A stretch of 64,000 nt of DNA from Welwitschia mirabilis (GCA_051453625.1 JBOZIK010000001.1:23791641-23855640); one strand, 5' to 3'. Numbered from the stretch's first letter, positions 44,796 to 57,100 are shown. The notes: generated from the sequence alone by a model not told the origin. Program-made: numbers and translations.

Positions 44796-44800
44796 GTGAC

Positions 44801-44892
44801 TCTTTAAGGCATTTCTAAATAAAAGTCTTAAAAGGTTAAATAAAGAATAAAAAAGCTCATTATCATTTTAGAATTTTACCCTTTTTTGAATT
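44801..44892. repeat. CACTA-like hairpin array, right half
   Basis: TCTTTAAGGCATTTCTAAATAAAAGTCTTAAAAGG continues the inverted-repeat pattern left of element 2. Both halves meet at the duplicated GTGAC, showing that element 2 jumped into this array. Confidence 0.55.
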
Positions 44893-45618
44893 NNNNNNNN
44901 NNNNNNNNNNNNNNNNNNNNNNNNNNNNNNNNNNNNNNNNNNNNNNNNNNNNNNNNNNNNNNNNNNNNNNNNNNNNNNNNNNNNNNNNNNNNNNNNNNNN
45001 NNNNNNNNNNNNNNNNNNNNNNNNNNNNNNNNNNNNNNNNNNNNNNNNNNNNNNNNNNNNNNNNNNNNNNNNNNNNNNNNNNNNNNNNNNNNNNNNNNNN
45101 NNNNNNNNNNNNNNNNNNNNNNNNNNNNNNNNNNNNNNNNNNNNNNNNNNNNNNNNNNNNNNNNNNNNNNNNNNNNNNNNNNNNNNNNNNNNNNNNNNNN
45201 NNNNNNNNNNNNNNNNNNNNNNNNNNNNNNNNNNNNNNNNNNNNNNNNNNNNNNNNNNNNNNNNNNNNNNNNNNNNNNNNNNNNNNNNNNNNNNNNNNNN
45301 NNNNNNNNNNNNNNNNNNNNNNNNNNNNNNNNNNNNNNNNNNNNNNNNNNNNNNNNNNNNNNNNNNNNNNNNNNNNNNNNNNNNNNNNNNNNNNNNNNNN
45401 NNNNNNNNNNNNNNNNNNNNNNNNNNNNNNNNNNNNNNNNNNNNNNNNNNNNNNNNNNNNNNNNNNNNNNNNNNNNNNNNNNNNNNNNNNNNNNNNNNNN
45501 NNNNNNNNNNNNNNNNNNNNNNNNNNNNNNNNNNNNNNNNNNNNNNNNNNNNNNNNNNNNNNNNNNNNNNNNNNNNNNNNNNNNNNNNNNNNNNNNNNNN
45601 NNNNNNNNNNNNNNNNNN
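44893..45618. other. Assembly gap (726 N)
   Basis: An estimated-size gap. TTTTTTGAATT stands on both sides of it. The long apparent ORFs over it are artefacts of N. Confidence 0.95.
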
Positions 45619-45849
45619 TTTTTTGAATTGAAATTGTAGGATTAAATACTTTTTGCATTCTTTCTTAGTTGAATTAGTTTCTTACTTGTGTTATAGAGAT
45701 GATCCAAATTAGATTGTTTTGAGTATCTATCCTTAGAAAATTGCTTATGTATATGCTTTTGTTTAATGATTAATTGTTTTAGGTGGCTTGTCTTATTGAA
45801 TACTATTGTGAAATTATTTCTACATCTGATGTTTCATATTGGGCTTCTT

Positions 45850-46488
45850 TAGCCTCTGGGAACTAGGCTTGAAATAAACTAGGATTTGGAATTTATTTTA
45901 GAGTTTAATCATTTGTGAGGAAAATGCAGAAGAAGTGGTAGGATGAAGGATATGATAAATGCTACAGTGAAAGAATTGGATTTGAGCTTGTATTTGTCCC
46001 TCATAGGATCCATTATGAGATCAAAGGATAAAGGGAAGATGACATTTCTTATATGAATCCCATCTAAGAATTTGCAACCTTGTTTCAAAGAACCTATTTA
46101 GAAAGTATTTTGAAAAGCACCACCAGCAGTGCCTCTATTTCATCAAATGTTACAGGATCTTTGATTCTTAATTGACTAAATGAGATTAATATTTAGATTT
46201 TTGTGATTACTTCTCATGTTAAACCAATTACTATAATGTCAACTTGACCTATAAACAATCCCCATGTTTAGCAAGAATATGAATGATATCAAAGAAAAGA
46301 TTGTAAAACAAAAACATGAAGGATTGTATAAGTTATGCTTCCATAATAGATTTTTAGCCCCTGAAAAAATCTCTTTTGACATATGTGTTGGACATATTCC
46401 CAATGATCACAACCTTGCTAAGGATAAACATGTTTCATCTATAAGCATAAAAATAGCACAATCAAGAAAGGAATTGGAATCTATCTAA
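45850..46488 (+). pseudogene. Unrecognised ORF relic
   Basis: One frame has coding character: RMKDMINATVKELDLSLYLS, KGKMTFLI, KNLQPCFKEPI, then a 74-codon open end (46264-46488) with KEKIVKQKHEGLYKLCFHNR and FLAPEKISFDICVGHIPND. Several stops upstream sit at Gln-like positions. No family recognised. It lies between a CACTA-like array and a possible copia boundary and could belong to either, or be an old host-gene fragment. Confidence 0.35.
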
Positions 46489-46828
46489 TCCAAGCAACAA
46501 TATCTTAAAGCTTGAGATGCTTGAAACTTTCATATAAATGAAAGAGCTCATTGCTAGATCTCTTTCATATTTTTGCTAAATATGTTGTATTAATTATAAT
46601 TAGTGCTCCTTAAACAACAACATCAAACTTATTTACACTTAGATTGAAGACAAAGAGGTAGTGTTACTTAGAAAAGAAGATAACATAAGAACAAGGGAGA
46701 CACCTTGTATTTTAGAAAGAAATATAGATCGACATTCATAGAGAAAGTAATAAAAGAAAGTAAAAAATATGATTAAAAAAACCAAGAAAAATTTTATTTT
46801 TCTAAAGAGAAAGTAAGAGAGACATCAA

Positions 46829-46846
46829 TACCAAATGAAGGATCAC
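46829..46846 (-). other. Possible second copia primer-site/LTR junction
   Basis: AATACCAAATGAAGGATCA is identical to 13568-13586, where it is a tRNA-Met primer site next to an LTR end. Similarity stops after these 19 bases, so this is either a related LTR end or chance. Confidence 0.3.
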
Positions 46847-46899
46847 CAAAAGTCCATCATCAAATTTCTTGCATTTTTAGATACCCAGTGAATCTATAC

Positions 46900-49800
46900 T
46901 CTTCCATTGCATTGAATCTATTCCTACATTACTTTAAATATCTTTAAGTCTTATTGTTAGTGTTTTATTTTTAACACCATTTCCATTATGTCACTAGGTT
47001 TAAATTATTACTTCTAAATCTAAAGAATAACCTTGCTATTTATAATTTTATGATATTATCTATAAATTTACTATTACATTTTCAAATTTAGTTTCAAAGG
47101 GGAAAAGAGAAAATATTTTTAATAATCAGTCCATTTAAATTTAATTTCATTTTTAATTATCTTATAAACATTCTACAACTAGAAATCCCACCTCACTCCA
47201 ACTACATATTCATGACAATAGAATTGAAGCCATGTCCAATTATTATAGGTAGTACATAGTAGCAGAGTAAAGGTTCTTCATTGTGTAAAAGGGAATTCCA
47301 TGATGCTATATTAGTTGACTAGCTTCCTTAACTATTTTAAAAATGTTATAAGACAATCACAAATGTAGATAATAGCACCTAGCTAGGAGTGCAAATGAAA
47401 AAAACTTGAATCACCTGCCTCTTAATCAACATAACTATGTTAAATTTATGTGGGTAATCTCAAGAGGTTTTTATCCTTTTAGCCTAATCCTTTAAGTTTG
47501 AATCCAATTGTGCAAGAGTAATTGGTCTTTATTCATTCTCTAGAAATTGATTTCTCACTCCATGTAGTTGTGATATTGTTTGGTAAATACATCATGGCCC
47601 CCATGTAAACTAAATTTAATCTTTTATCACATACTTCCTATGTATTAACTAAATGTAAAAAAATATGCATGTGTAAAAATAAAAATGCAATAAGAAGCAT
47701 TAGACAACCAACAATAGTGCATTGATCTACTTTATTTTAGTTTCACTTAAACATTGAGTTCATAGAGTGCACCTTTGTACAAAAGAAATAAGATCATGAT
47801 AATTTCATCTTACATTTTCAATGTAATTAATATTATATTGAGAATCTGTATTGCTTGAAATTGCTTAAGAAAATATTATACTAATTTATATTAAAATATC
47901 CTCAAAAGAGAGATCTATTTGGAGTCACTTATGTAGATCAATACCTAATCATCAATAAAGAATTACATGTGTATCATAATTTGTTCTTCAAACTAATTTT
48001 CCTATAGTAACAATTTATGCATAAATCCTAGAGTTCAAATTAAGGAAGGAGCCTTCATATAGTAAATCAATTAAAGTAAGAAGTATAGGATCTTGTAATA
48101 GAATCAATTTATATTATAATTAAAAACAATCAATACTAAGAGCATAAAAAATTCTTGGGAAAAGCATATGTATAACCTTACTTATTAATGAAGATATGAA
48201 TGCTTATCATAAATTATTACATCTAGAGTGACATGCTCTCTTAACTGCAAAAAGTGTCTCTTTCATAATGGTAGTAGAATGTTAACCGAAGTGATGATGA
48301 ATCATGGATGATTTAGAGGTATAAAAAGATGTAAGAATATCAATCAAAAATAGCATAAGAGTAGGTGCAACCATGACTTGAGCTAGCTTCTAACCTAAAT
48401 GTCACTACAAATCCACTGATGAATGTTTCCACCATTTTAACAATTTTTGATACTTACAAACAAACATGAAGATAATTAATCATCATTATCAATAATATTT
48501 TAAGCATGTACCTTGAAATTACTACCTCCATTTTTAGGCTTAGTTAAAACACTCATGTAAGAGAAAAGGCTAGTAGAGCAATGGAATTCAGTAATTAATT
48601 TAACCAAATTCAATCTTTAAAAAGAAAGTAGTTCTTCCAAGAAGATAACTTATGAGAAACTATATTGATAACATCTATTCTAGATTCTAAAGGGATGTTT
48701 ATAAATAAATATAAAGTATTATAAAAGTTTCTACTTTATAGCCTCTACCCTAACTATCATAAAAGGCTGAATTAGTCTTAAATAGAAGGTAAGACTAGTA
48801 ATTATTTAAAAATTATACCTTCCAATGATCAAGACTTAAAACCTTATGATTTAATAAGAAAAAGAAATTTTTATGAATATCACCTGAAGAGGGAGACTTA
48901 TTCATGGCTTCTTGATAAGCTTTATTAATTACTTTATAAGTAAATATGAATAGAAACTAATTATCTGCATGATCATTTTGGAGTAATTCATAGCCTTTTA
49001 GAGGGGATAAGACATGTTAATATGTTAAGGTTATGGCTGCTTATCTTTTCTAGTAACCTTTATAAATAAGATTCTAGAATATTCATTAATGTAATCTCTG
49101 TACATCTTCAAGATCTCATTATGGATAATGACACCAATATTTGTAAAGTTTCATATGCATCTGAAGTTTCTCTTAACCATCTCTATTAATATTGATTACT
49201 TTATTATAGTGATAGATCTTGGTGATTAAGTTTTATGCATTATGCAAATCAAATGATATGGACAATTTCACTCTAAGAGTGCATACATTATCATATTACT
49301 TCAATAGCTCATCCACCTATGTGAGCACATAAAAGTTGTATAACTTTTGATTGAACTTTTCTTTTGGCATAAATAAAATCGCCAACATGCAGTAAGTGGA
49401 AATGCTTTAAATTATGCAAGAATCCATAAATAAAAAATCTAGAAAAATAAAAAAAATTCCTATGAATAAGGAATAGAAATTAAGAAAGCACATACAATTG
49501 ACTTGATTTGTGAATAGAAGGAATCAGTGAAGTTAGGCTTGTTCACTTCTTTGAACCTAATATCACTATCTACTGGATAGATTTAATCATGCTCAAAAAC
49601 GTAGCAAGTGGTAAAGTTTATGAGAAAACCTCCATTTTCCTTCTAGATATTAGCTTAATGTAGAAAATTCATACCAAAGAAAGATTTTAAAAAAAACAAA
49701 TTGGTACCAAAGCATAGATTAGCAACACTACTTTTGCAATCCCAAAATTCTTAAATTTGAGTTTCCTATTGGGGTTTATAAAGGGATATCCAACAACATG

Positions 49801-51640
49801 ATCCATTTGAACTAATAAAAATTACACTCCTATAATATTAATATTGCAAAAATTATTGAGTTGGGGGAAGTTCCTAAATAATAGAGGATTATAGGTTTCA
49901 AACCAAATTAGACATATATAATAGAGGATTGCACACCTTACCAAAATGGAGTCTTCATATTTAAAATACATCAATTACTAGATTATCTTTAGCTTCCCCT
50001 TTCCATTACATTTTTGACAACTGATCAAGAATAAGTGTGTTTTAATCTAAACATATATCAAAATGGAAAACTCTTCCAAAGTTTGTTAGGAACGTGAGAA
50101 GCTCCAAACTATAAACCGTGAAAATAAACACTAGTACAAGTTCTTGTTTCAATTCAAGATTTAATTTTTGTAGCATAGCCATATTACAATGAGTTAAGTC
50201 ATGAAATGATCAATTCTCAAACTGCTACTAAAGTAAAAAATAGATAACATAGGTACAATACATTAAGATTTGTAATTCTTAACACACATTTTGATCTAGA
50301 TCTCAACTTCAAAGAAGTTATATTAATGCCTTTAGAATAAAAAGCTAAAATTACATAGTAGTGTTTAGAGTGGTATTAGTTGGAAGATGCTACTAGTCAA
50401 AGGACCAATAGTAGATAGGATGCTAAAGAGAGAGGTAGAAAAATGTTGATAGTTAAATGGACTGAAAAAGAAAGGTGCATAAGAAAAACAAGGGAGATCA
50501 CAATGATTAGAACATATCACATCTAGAAGAAATAGAGAAGCACAAAAGTTGAGAAATAGTTTAGCTCCTTATAGGATGAGTGATAAGAAAACTAGTTACC
50601 ATGGAGTATCACAATAGAAGATGCCAGAGGTAATACTATAGAAAAGACAACAGTTAATAAGCAAGGATCACAAAAAGAAGATCAGCTTAAGGAGATAGGG
50701 ATAAACATCAAATAGTTAAAGCTAATCCAAAGTAAGGAAGCCTTTGAAAATAAGAAGGAGTCCATCAAAACAAGAAAAGGTAGTAACAAAGAGAGAGTTG
50801 GAATCCTAAACAAGGGAGGCATAATACAATAGAATGTGAAACAAAAAAACAGGTGCTATAAGAAGATAGGCAGATAAGAACACCAAGGGATAGGGTGCTA
50901 GTAATAGATTCTACAAGGTGAACAGAGAGCCCATCAAATGATGCACTTTTATGCAAGCAAGGAATAAATGCATAACTTATGCATGTTCAACTTGCAGAGG
51001 AGATAGAGAAGTGAGAAAATCAGTAATCATTATGATAAGAATCTAAATAAAAAAACATTTATATGTTCAAATAATATTCAAGCAAGTTTAAAAAACAAGA
51101 AGACAAATGTAAACATACCCATTTTTAATGCTTTCTAGGTTTATATCATCCAGTTCTTTCAGAATTTGCCTTTGGCAAAGGGCACTTAGCTTAATAAGTT
51201 ATGCTTATTCTTCCCTAAAATTAGACCACTCAAGTAGCTTTTATGTAAACATGATTTCATAAAGAGGATTTTTTATTTCTATCTAAAACTAGCTCAATTT
51301 CTTTAGTTTTCTTATAATGTTTTATCTTGACATGTGTTTCACTCTCAAAACTTATTAAATCTCTACACTGACAATATGCCAAAAAAAAAAACCTATAATT
51401 CTTTCCTCTGAGCCCATTTTCTTAGTTGCAATAAAGTAAGTATTCAATAAATTTTCCATTATGACCAAAAAATCCAACTTGAGGACTCACTCGCGCTTAG
51501 TCAAGTTGCAAAACAAAAGCGTAAATGAAAATCGAAGCTCTTCATTTTAGAATGAAATTTAAATCCATCAGAAGTATAAAGTACAAAACATAAGCAGGAA
51601 TGAAAATTAAAGGAAATAAAGTACTTTTTCCTTAAAGTAG
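46900..51640. other. Long AT-rich stretch, nothing firmly recognised
   Basis: No frames above noise except short ones without motifs (for example 50765-50956, minus). I see no primer site, LTR pair or RNA gene. It should include unrecognised flanks of the copia-like junction and of the CACTA-like element. Confidence 0.4.
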
Positions 51641-51842
51641 AAGTTTACATTAAGGTATTTAAATATGAATGCATTATTAGTTATTATTTGAAGGTGTTTG
51701 TTTCTTATAACCATCTTAAAAAGAATTCAAACTCTACTATTAAGATGTTTCTAAATAAACATGTCTTAAAAAGGTATTTTTTAACTTTTTATTTAAGAAA
51801 TTTTTTAAAACAAATTCCTTAATAGATTAAATTCTAATAGTG
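51640..51842 (-). mobile_element. CACTA-like terminal segment inside the element 3 LTR
   Basis: The minus strand begins CACTATTAGAATTTAATC at 51842, breaking the similarity between the LTR of element 3 and the one ending at 29130. Inside is an inverted-repeat pattern (AAGATGTTTCTAAATAAACATGTCTT) like that flanking element 2. The opposite end was not identified. Confidence 0.45.
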
Positions 51843-51933
51843 GCCTTTAAATAAGGATAATTAATCATTAGACTAAAAGCTTAATATACTTAATATTCAT
51901 GTAAATAAAGTTTATAAAATATGAAATATGACA
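51843..51933 (-). repeat. Element 3 3' LTR, 5' end (truncated)
   Basis: Minus strand TGTCATATTTCATATTTTATAA, preceded by the polypurine tract GGGGGAGGA (plus 51934-51944), a Tekay/Del hallmark. Ninety bases match 29040-29130 before the CACTA-like sequence interrupts. Confidence 0.65.
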
Positions 51934-52029
51934 TCCTCCCCCACTTGGACTAATTTACTCTTTTGAATTAAGATACATAAAGAGATAAAGAAAACTTAAC
52001 TATATATTATAAGATTTAAAAAGATTTGA

Positions 52030-52330
52030 GTATCATTTTTCATTGTTTTCTCTAGCTCCCAAGTAGCTTTATCAATACTATGATGACTCCACTTTATTTG
52101 CACTTGATGGATCTTCTTATTTCATAAATTAATAGTTTGTTGATTCAGCACTAATTTTGGATTCTTTATAGTTGAAAAATCTGATTCCACCTAAATATAA
52201 GACCAATTTAATACATGACAAGAATCTGTAATATACTTTCTTAGCATACTTACATGAAAAACATCATCCATATGTGATAATCGAGGAGGTAAAACAAGCT
52301 TATATGCAACATGTCCAATTTGTTTTAATA
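52030..52330 (-). pseudogene. Element 3 chromodomain
   Basis: DDVFHVSMLRKYITDSCHVL is the usual lead-in ('HDVFHVS.L'). VQIKWSHHSIDKATWELEK is the chromodomain core with the 'W.......ATWE' signature. Chromodomains guide integration to chromatin with particular histone marks, often heterochromatin. Only a few stops are present, so this is one of the better kept parts. Confidence 0.85.
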
Positions 52331-52549
52331 TTTTAAATGGTCCAATTAATTGAGAGATAGGTTTAATTTCTTAACTTCTCTCATCACTTATTTCATTGAT
52401 AAACTTTAAGAAATACATGATCATCTATTTTGAACTCAAATTATCTTCTTCAATAGTATCCATATCTCTTTCATCTATTTGCTATTTTTTTAAGTCTATT
52501 ACTAATGATCCTTATGTTGCTTTTTATTTATTATAATATTTTTGATCTT

Positions 52550-53330
52550 ATCATCAATCTTTCTTTCATTTTTATCCATGAAGTAGGTGCTCTACACTTT
52601 CTACCATATAGGGCTTTAAATGGAGTCATTTAAATTAAACTTCGATAATTATTATTATATGAAAACTCTACCAATGATAGGTACTCTTTCTAAATCTTGA
52701 GATTATCTAGAATACATGCTCTAAGAATATATTATAAAATTTAATTAACTCTTTCTACCTGATCATCTATTTAAGGATAAAATGTAGTGCTCATATTTAA
52801 ATTAATTCTTAAACACGTTTATAATTCTTGCTAAAACTTAGAAGTAAATTTTTTATCTCTATCAGAGATAAGTACTAATGGCACATCATGAAACTGAATA
52901 ACATTTTGAATATATACTTTAGCTACATCCTTAGCATCATAAGTAGATTTTTCTAGAATGAAATATGCTAACTTAGGTGCTTTATCAATTATTATCGTAA
53001 TAGAATCATTACCTATTTTAATTTTTGAAAGTCCTACAATAAATTCCATGTAAATCACATCCTATTTATATTCTGAAATATCATGAGGATAAAATACTCC
53101 CACTAGATTTCTATGTTCTACTTTAACTTCTTAATAATTAGGCACCTTGATACAAATTGTTCTATATACTTTTTCATCTCTAATCACCAAAGGTTTTTTT
53201 TTATATTTTGATACATCTTAGTCTCTCCAGGACGTCCTTCATAAGTGGATTATAAAATTCAAAAATTAGCTTATGTCTAATTCCATCTATATTAGAAACC
53301 AAAAATCTTCTCTTGAATTTGATAATACCA
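52550..53330 (-). pseudogene. Element 3 integrase core
   Basis: The open stretch 53058-52831 reads MIYMEFIVGLSKIKIGNDSI, where relatives have MDFVVGLP: the first catalytic Asp has become Glu. AYFILEKSTYDAKDVAKVY and DVPLVLISDRDKKFTSKF follow, with the second Asp kept. Upstream lies the zinc-binding region and downstream the rest of the core, both in broken frames. Confidence 0.85.
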
Positions 53331-53479
53331 TTTGAATTAATACTAAAATTCTCTAAATCTATTAATTTTTCTAACTAGTCCTTTAATAATTCTCATCCTT
53401 TTTCTATCCCTATAATATAATTGTAGGTATTTGGCTTTGAATTTTCATGATTACTATAAGATAATATCATCTAATGAGA

Positions 53480-53920
53480 GCATCTGCAACCTTATTTCCT
53501 TTACCTTCATATGGTATAAAATCTCTAAATTAAAATCATATAAAAATTTCCATCCATCTTCCTTACCTAAGGTTTAAGTTTGATTGAGTAAAAATGTATT
53601 TTAAACTCTTATAATTTATCTAAACTTGAAACTTTACATCATAGAAATAATGCTTTCACAATTTTAAAGAAAAACTTACTATAGCTAATTCAAGATCATG
53701 AATAGCATAGTTTTTCTAATGAGTTTTAAGTTGTCTTAATCCATAAGCTATTACTCTTTTATCTTGTTTAAGCACTACTCAAAGACCTTTTCTAGATGCA
53801 TTGGTATAGACTGAAAATATCTTTGAATCATCTAGTATTTCTAAGACTAAAGCACTAGTTAAGAATTCTTTGAGACCATCAAATAATTGCTAATATTTTT
53901 CTATCCATTAGGGGTCTTTA
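53480..53920 (-). pseudogene. Element 3 RNase H
   Basis: Positioned between RT and integrase. Broken frames give fragments of the conserved 'YASR.L...E.NY..HDLELA' and 'FDVKF.V..DY..LKYI' segments, with a plus-strand complement around 53560-53720. Identification rests mainly on order. Confidence 0.6.
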
Positions 53921-53929
53921 TTTTTGTTT

Positions 53930-54760
53930 AAAAAGCTTGTTAATTAAAAAAGATATCTTACAGAAGTTAAAGATGAATTGATGATAATACCTAATAAGAC
54001 CAAGAAAGATTTTAACCTTAGTAATATTTGTTGGTATTGGTCATTACATGATTTCTATAACTTTATATTGATTCAATAATATACCCTTTTTAGATATTAC
54101 ATGACTAATAAATTGAATGGATTTCTTCTAAAAAGAGCATTTTTTTTTTCATGTTGGCATATAATTGGTAATTTTGTAAAGTTTGTAATACTATTCTCAA
54201 GTGTTTTTCATGCTTTTCATAAGTCTTAGAATAAACAAAAATATCATCAATAACTACTATTATAAAGGATTTAAGATTTGGTTGAAAGATGTAAGTTATA
54301 AGACTCATAAATATTGTAGGGGCATTAGTTAAATCAAAAGGCATAATAGTAAACTCATAGGGTTCATAGCAAGTTCTAAATGCTAGTTTATGAATATCTT
54401 CTTCTTTAATTTGAACTTAATGATATCTAGATTTTTCATCAAATTTTGAGAATATCATAGATTTCTTAAGTTAATTAAAAAAGTCATCTATTCTTGGTAG
54501 TGAATACTTATTCTTAATGCTTTATTTAGTTGTCTATAATTTATAATCAATGCATAATCTTAGTGTGTTTCATCCTTTCTCTTTACAAATACTATAGGTG
54601 CTTCTCACAGTGATACATTAAGATGAATGATACTTTTTATATAAGTTTTTCAAGCTAAGTTTTTAATTCTTTCAGTTCTATAGTAGACATTCTACATAAT
54701 GCTTTAGAAATTGGTCAGGTTCATGCAATCAATTCAATGGAAAACTTAACTTCCTGAAGT
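53930..54760 (-). pseudogene. Element 3 reverse transcriptase
   Basis: Fragments in order: YRMSTIELKELK, LCIDYRQLNKA, FSKFDEKSRYHQVQIKEEDI, FRTCYEPYEFTIMPFDLTNA, then the open stretch 54344-54105 with VVIDDIFVYSKT and LQTLQNYQLYANMKKK. The catalytic IDD box (54243-54248) is intact. These are diagnostic of the Tekay/Del clade of chromoviruses. Stops and frame changes are spread through the first half. Confidence 0.9.
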
Positions 54761-54989
54761 AATGGAATTCTTGGTAATTTTATTGTGAATACATCAAGAT
54801 ATTCTTAGAATATTGGTATCTTCTTTATTAAAGTTTCTTCTTCCTTTAAGTTACTTCATTTTAGGTATAGCCTATAAATTGGTGATTCCCTCTAAATTTC
54901 TCTTTTTATAGGTTTACATTAATCAAATTCTCCATTACCAATTTGTAATGGCCTTAAAAGATTAGTATTTAACCATGATTCATCATTTC

Positions 54990-55330
54990 TATTTGATGCT
55001 TTTTATAATTTGTAATTACTCTATTTTGCATTAACTAATTCATATCTAAGACAATGTCATATTTTTCTAAATTAATAATAATTGGTTATATCTAAAATTC
55101 TACCCCACTTATGGATACAATATAGTTTTGGACTTGCTAATTAACTTTAGACATAGATCCATTTGCTAACTCTATTCATTCCTAAGTTAGAATACAATAT
55201 AATCTTTATCTTATAACAATTCTAGAAGATATAAAATAACCTGTTGCTTCACAGTCAAATAAAATAATTTCATATTTATTATTAAGTAAAGCCTTACCTT
55301 TTACGATAGATCTTTGAAATTACACCCCTT
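54990..55330 (-). pseudogene. Element 3 protease
   Basis: RSIVKGKALLNNKYEIILFD, then the active-site loop FDCEATGYF, where relatives have FDSGATHSF: Asp kept, Ser-Gly changed to Cys-Glu. QNYIVSISGVEF and INLEKYDIVLDMN ('YDVILGMDWL') follow. The expected Trp is a TAG. Confidence 0.8.
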
Positions 55331-55429
55331 GATTATCTACTATTCCTTAAAGATATCCTATTAATTGAGGAGAACTTTTTGATCCTTGAGGCTTTTCTAG
55401 TTATTATATAGCAAGGTATTTATTATGTA

Positions 55430-56340
55430 ATGGACATTTTCTTATGTTATGATTTACTTTACAATAGTAGTATTAATATCCATTATACTTTTTCTAGTAC
55501 TGATACCAACTAGAAGTTTGCTAGAAGTTGGATCTTTAAGGTTGATTATTTAAATAGATTTGACTAGGATTATTCTATTTCTTTTAAATGGAGTTTGCTT
55601 TAGTTGATTAAAATTCCTATTTCTACTATTGATTAAAATTCCTATTTCTACTATTATTGATATTGACATTATTTTTGTTGTAGTGTCAATTCTTATTTTG
55701 ATAAGACATATGTGATTAATTCCCCTTAAGGATATGTTCCTATGGAGTAATTCTTTTTTTAGTTTCTTGTTATCTTACAAGTTTTGTTCTACTATCTTTG
55801 CCTTTTTTACAACTTTTGCTAGAATCTTAAATTGAAACATGAATACTTTGTAGTAATAGAAGGAAGAAGACTATCAATAAAAAGATTTGTCTTACCTTAT
55901 TTATCTAAATACATATGTAACATATATCTTAATAATTCTACAAATTTTCACTCATGAGATGATATGGCCACATTATGATCTTGTCTTAGATTGTAGAGTT
56001 CTATAACCTTCTAGTGAATTTAGAACTTGGTGATGTGCCTCTTCTTAAACATGTTCTCAAATTCCCTTCACGAAATTTCTAGATCTCCTAACTTAATCAT
56101 TTCTATTTTTCACCATAGGTTATATTCTTCTTGTAACATATAAATAGCTAAAGAAGACTTATATTCATTACATCCTAAGGTACTTATAACCTTTTCAACA
56201 TCACTTAACCATGTTTTTCCTTTGGAAGAATCTAAACCTCTATAAACTTTGATGGATTTAGCTTAATAAACATTTGAATTAATTTCCTCATATCCACTTT
56301 TTTAGGTTGATTGATAACATGGTTTATTTATGGATTTTGA
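55430..56340 (-). pseudogene. Element 3 gag
   Basis: KTWLSDVEKVISTLGCNEY, AIYMLQEEYNLW, REFENMFKKRHI, IELYNLRQDHNV and FVELLRYMLHMYLD reproduce the plant retrotransposon gag domain, with the 'W...F...F...Y' core in order. Near 55440-55480 the zinc knuckle survives as YYCKVNHNIRKC, its first Cys being Tyr. Single-frame coding runs for over 150 codons with about ten stops, almost all TAA/TAG. Confidence 0.85.
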
Positions 56341-56535
56341 CCTTGACTTATTATTTTTGATAGGAACTTCATGAAGGTATTAATAAATGATTTTAGATGA
56401 AGGTTGAATAAGGTTAATTTCTATTATTAGATCACTGACTCTCTTGTCAATTATCTTAATATTGATTACTTGGTACAATTAACTTGGCCTTAAGGTTTAA
56501 CTTATGATGAAAAGGCATCTAAAAGAAGGGGAAAC

Positions 56536-56549
56536 TTTTATAATATTAC
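56536..56549 (-). other. Primer-binding site of element 3, tRNA-Met type
   Basis: Minus strand TAATATTATAAA, four bases from the LTR end (TG at plus 56553). Compared with TGGTATCAGAGC most differences are G-to-A or C-to-T. Weak alone, supported by position and by a similar site at 14928. Confidence 0.45.
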
Positions 56550-56552
56550 ATT

Positions 56553-56737
56553 TGGAAAGAGGATATATATTATTAAAGGTTAAAAATATTTTATAAGCAT
56601 AAGAAGGAGATGACTATCATTATGAGGTGATGAGTCTTTATTAATATCTTAAAGTACATAATCATGTTTATTTCCTTTCTTTATTTTAAATAGATAATAT
56701 TTATAAGTTATGAATATAGGTTTCTACTATAAAGTTA
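56553..56737 (-). repeat. Element 3 5' LTR, visible part
   Basis: Matches 14941-15130 closely (GGATATATATTATTAAA, AAAGTACATAATCA, TAAGTTATGAATAT). The rest of this long LTR must lie in or be lost at the gap. Confidence 0.7.
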
Positions 56738-56837
56738 NNNNNNNNNNNNNNNNNNNNNNNNNNNNNNNNNNNNNNNNNNNNNNNNNNNNNNNNNNNNNNN
56801 NNNNNNNNNNNNNNNNNNNNNNNNNNNNNNNNNNNNN
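56738..56837. other. Assembly gap (100 N) between elements 3 and 4
   Basis: A fixed-size gap. LTR sequence of element 3 lies to the left and integrase sequence of element 4 to the right, so several kb may be missing. Confidence 0.9.
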
Positions 56838-57100
56838 TAAATATCAAAACATTCATGATAAGAATGGTATTTAAACGTATCATATGTTTTTATGAAATAC
56901 TAATGAGTTTTTAGCAATTTTTAAAAGTCTTAAAATAGAAGTAGAAGTTTTTGAAAATAGATGGCCAATAGCCATCACAAGCCTCAAAATCTTAATGATT
57001 AAGAATGTTATGAATTTCAATTTGAAGGACACATTTATGGATGACTTGATCTAGGAAATATTGAAATAAATAAGTACTGTTTCAAAAAACTTATCTAGCA
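56838..57100 (-). pseudogene. Element 4 integrase, N-terminal part
   Basis: YLFQYFLDQVIHKCVLQIEI ('YLFKYCPDQVIRRCVP') and YWPSIFKNFYFY mark the zinc-binding domain of Athila integrase. RLNTILIMNVLI follows up to the gap, just before the catalytic core would begin. Confidence 0.75.

Larger units (their letters stand above)
51934..56737 (-). mobile_element. Element 3: Tekay/Del-type chromovirus
   Basis: A Ty3-gypsy element in the order gag, protease, RT, RNase H, integrase with a chromodomain, ending in a G-rich polypurine tract and LTR start. The 5' LTR is visible for 185 bases (56553-56737) before a gap. A decayed tRNA-Met primer site lies next to it. All genes carry stops, again mostly at Gln-like positions, but domains are easy to follow. 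Confidence 0.85.

Noticed and set aside
46264-46488. Short host gene
   Set aside because: Seventy-four codons are open, but no start context, intron structure or family could be supported; kept only as the end of an unrecognised relic.
50765-50956. 63-codon minus-strand ORF, Ser/Leu/Cys-rich
   Set aside because: No motif, no neighbours of the same kind, composition as expected by chance.
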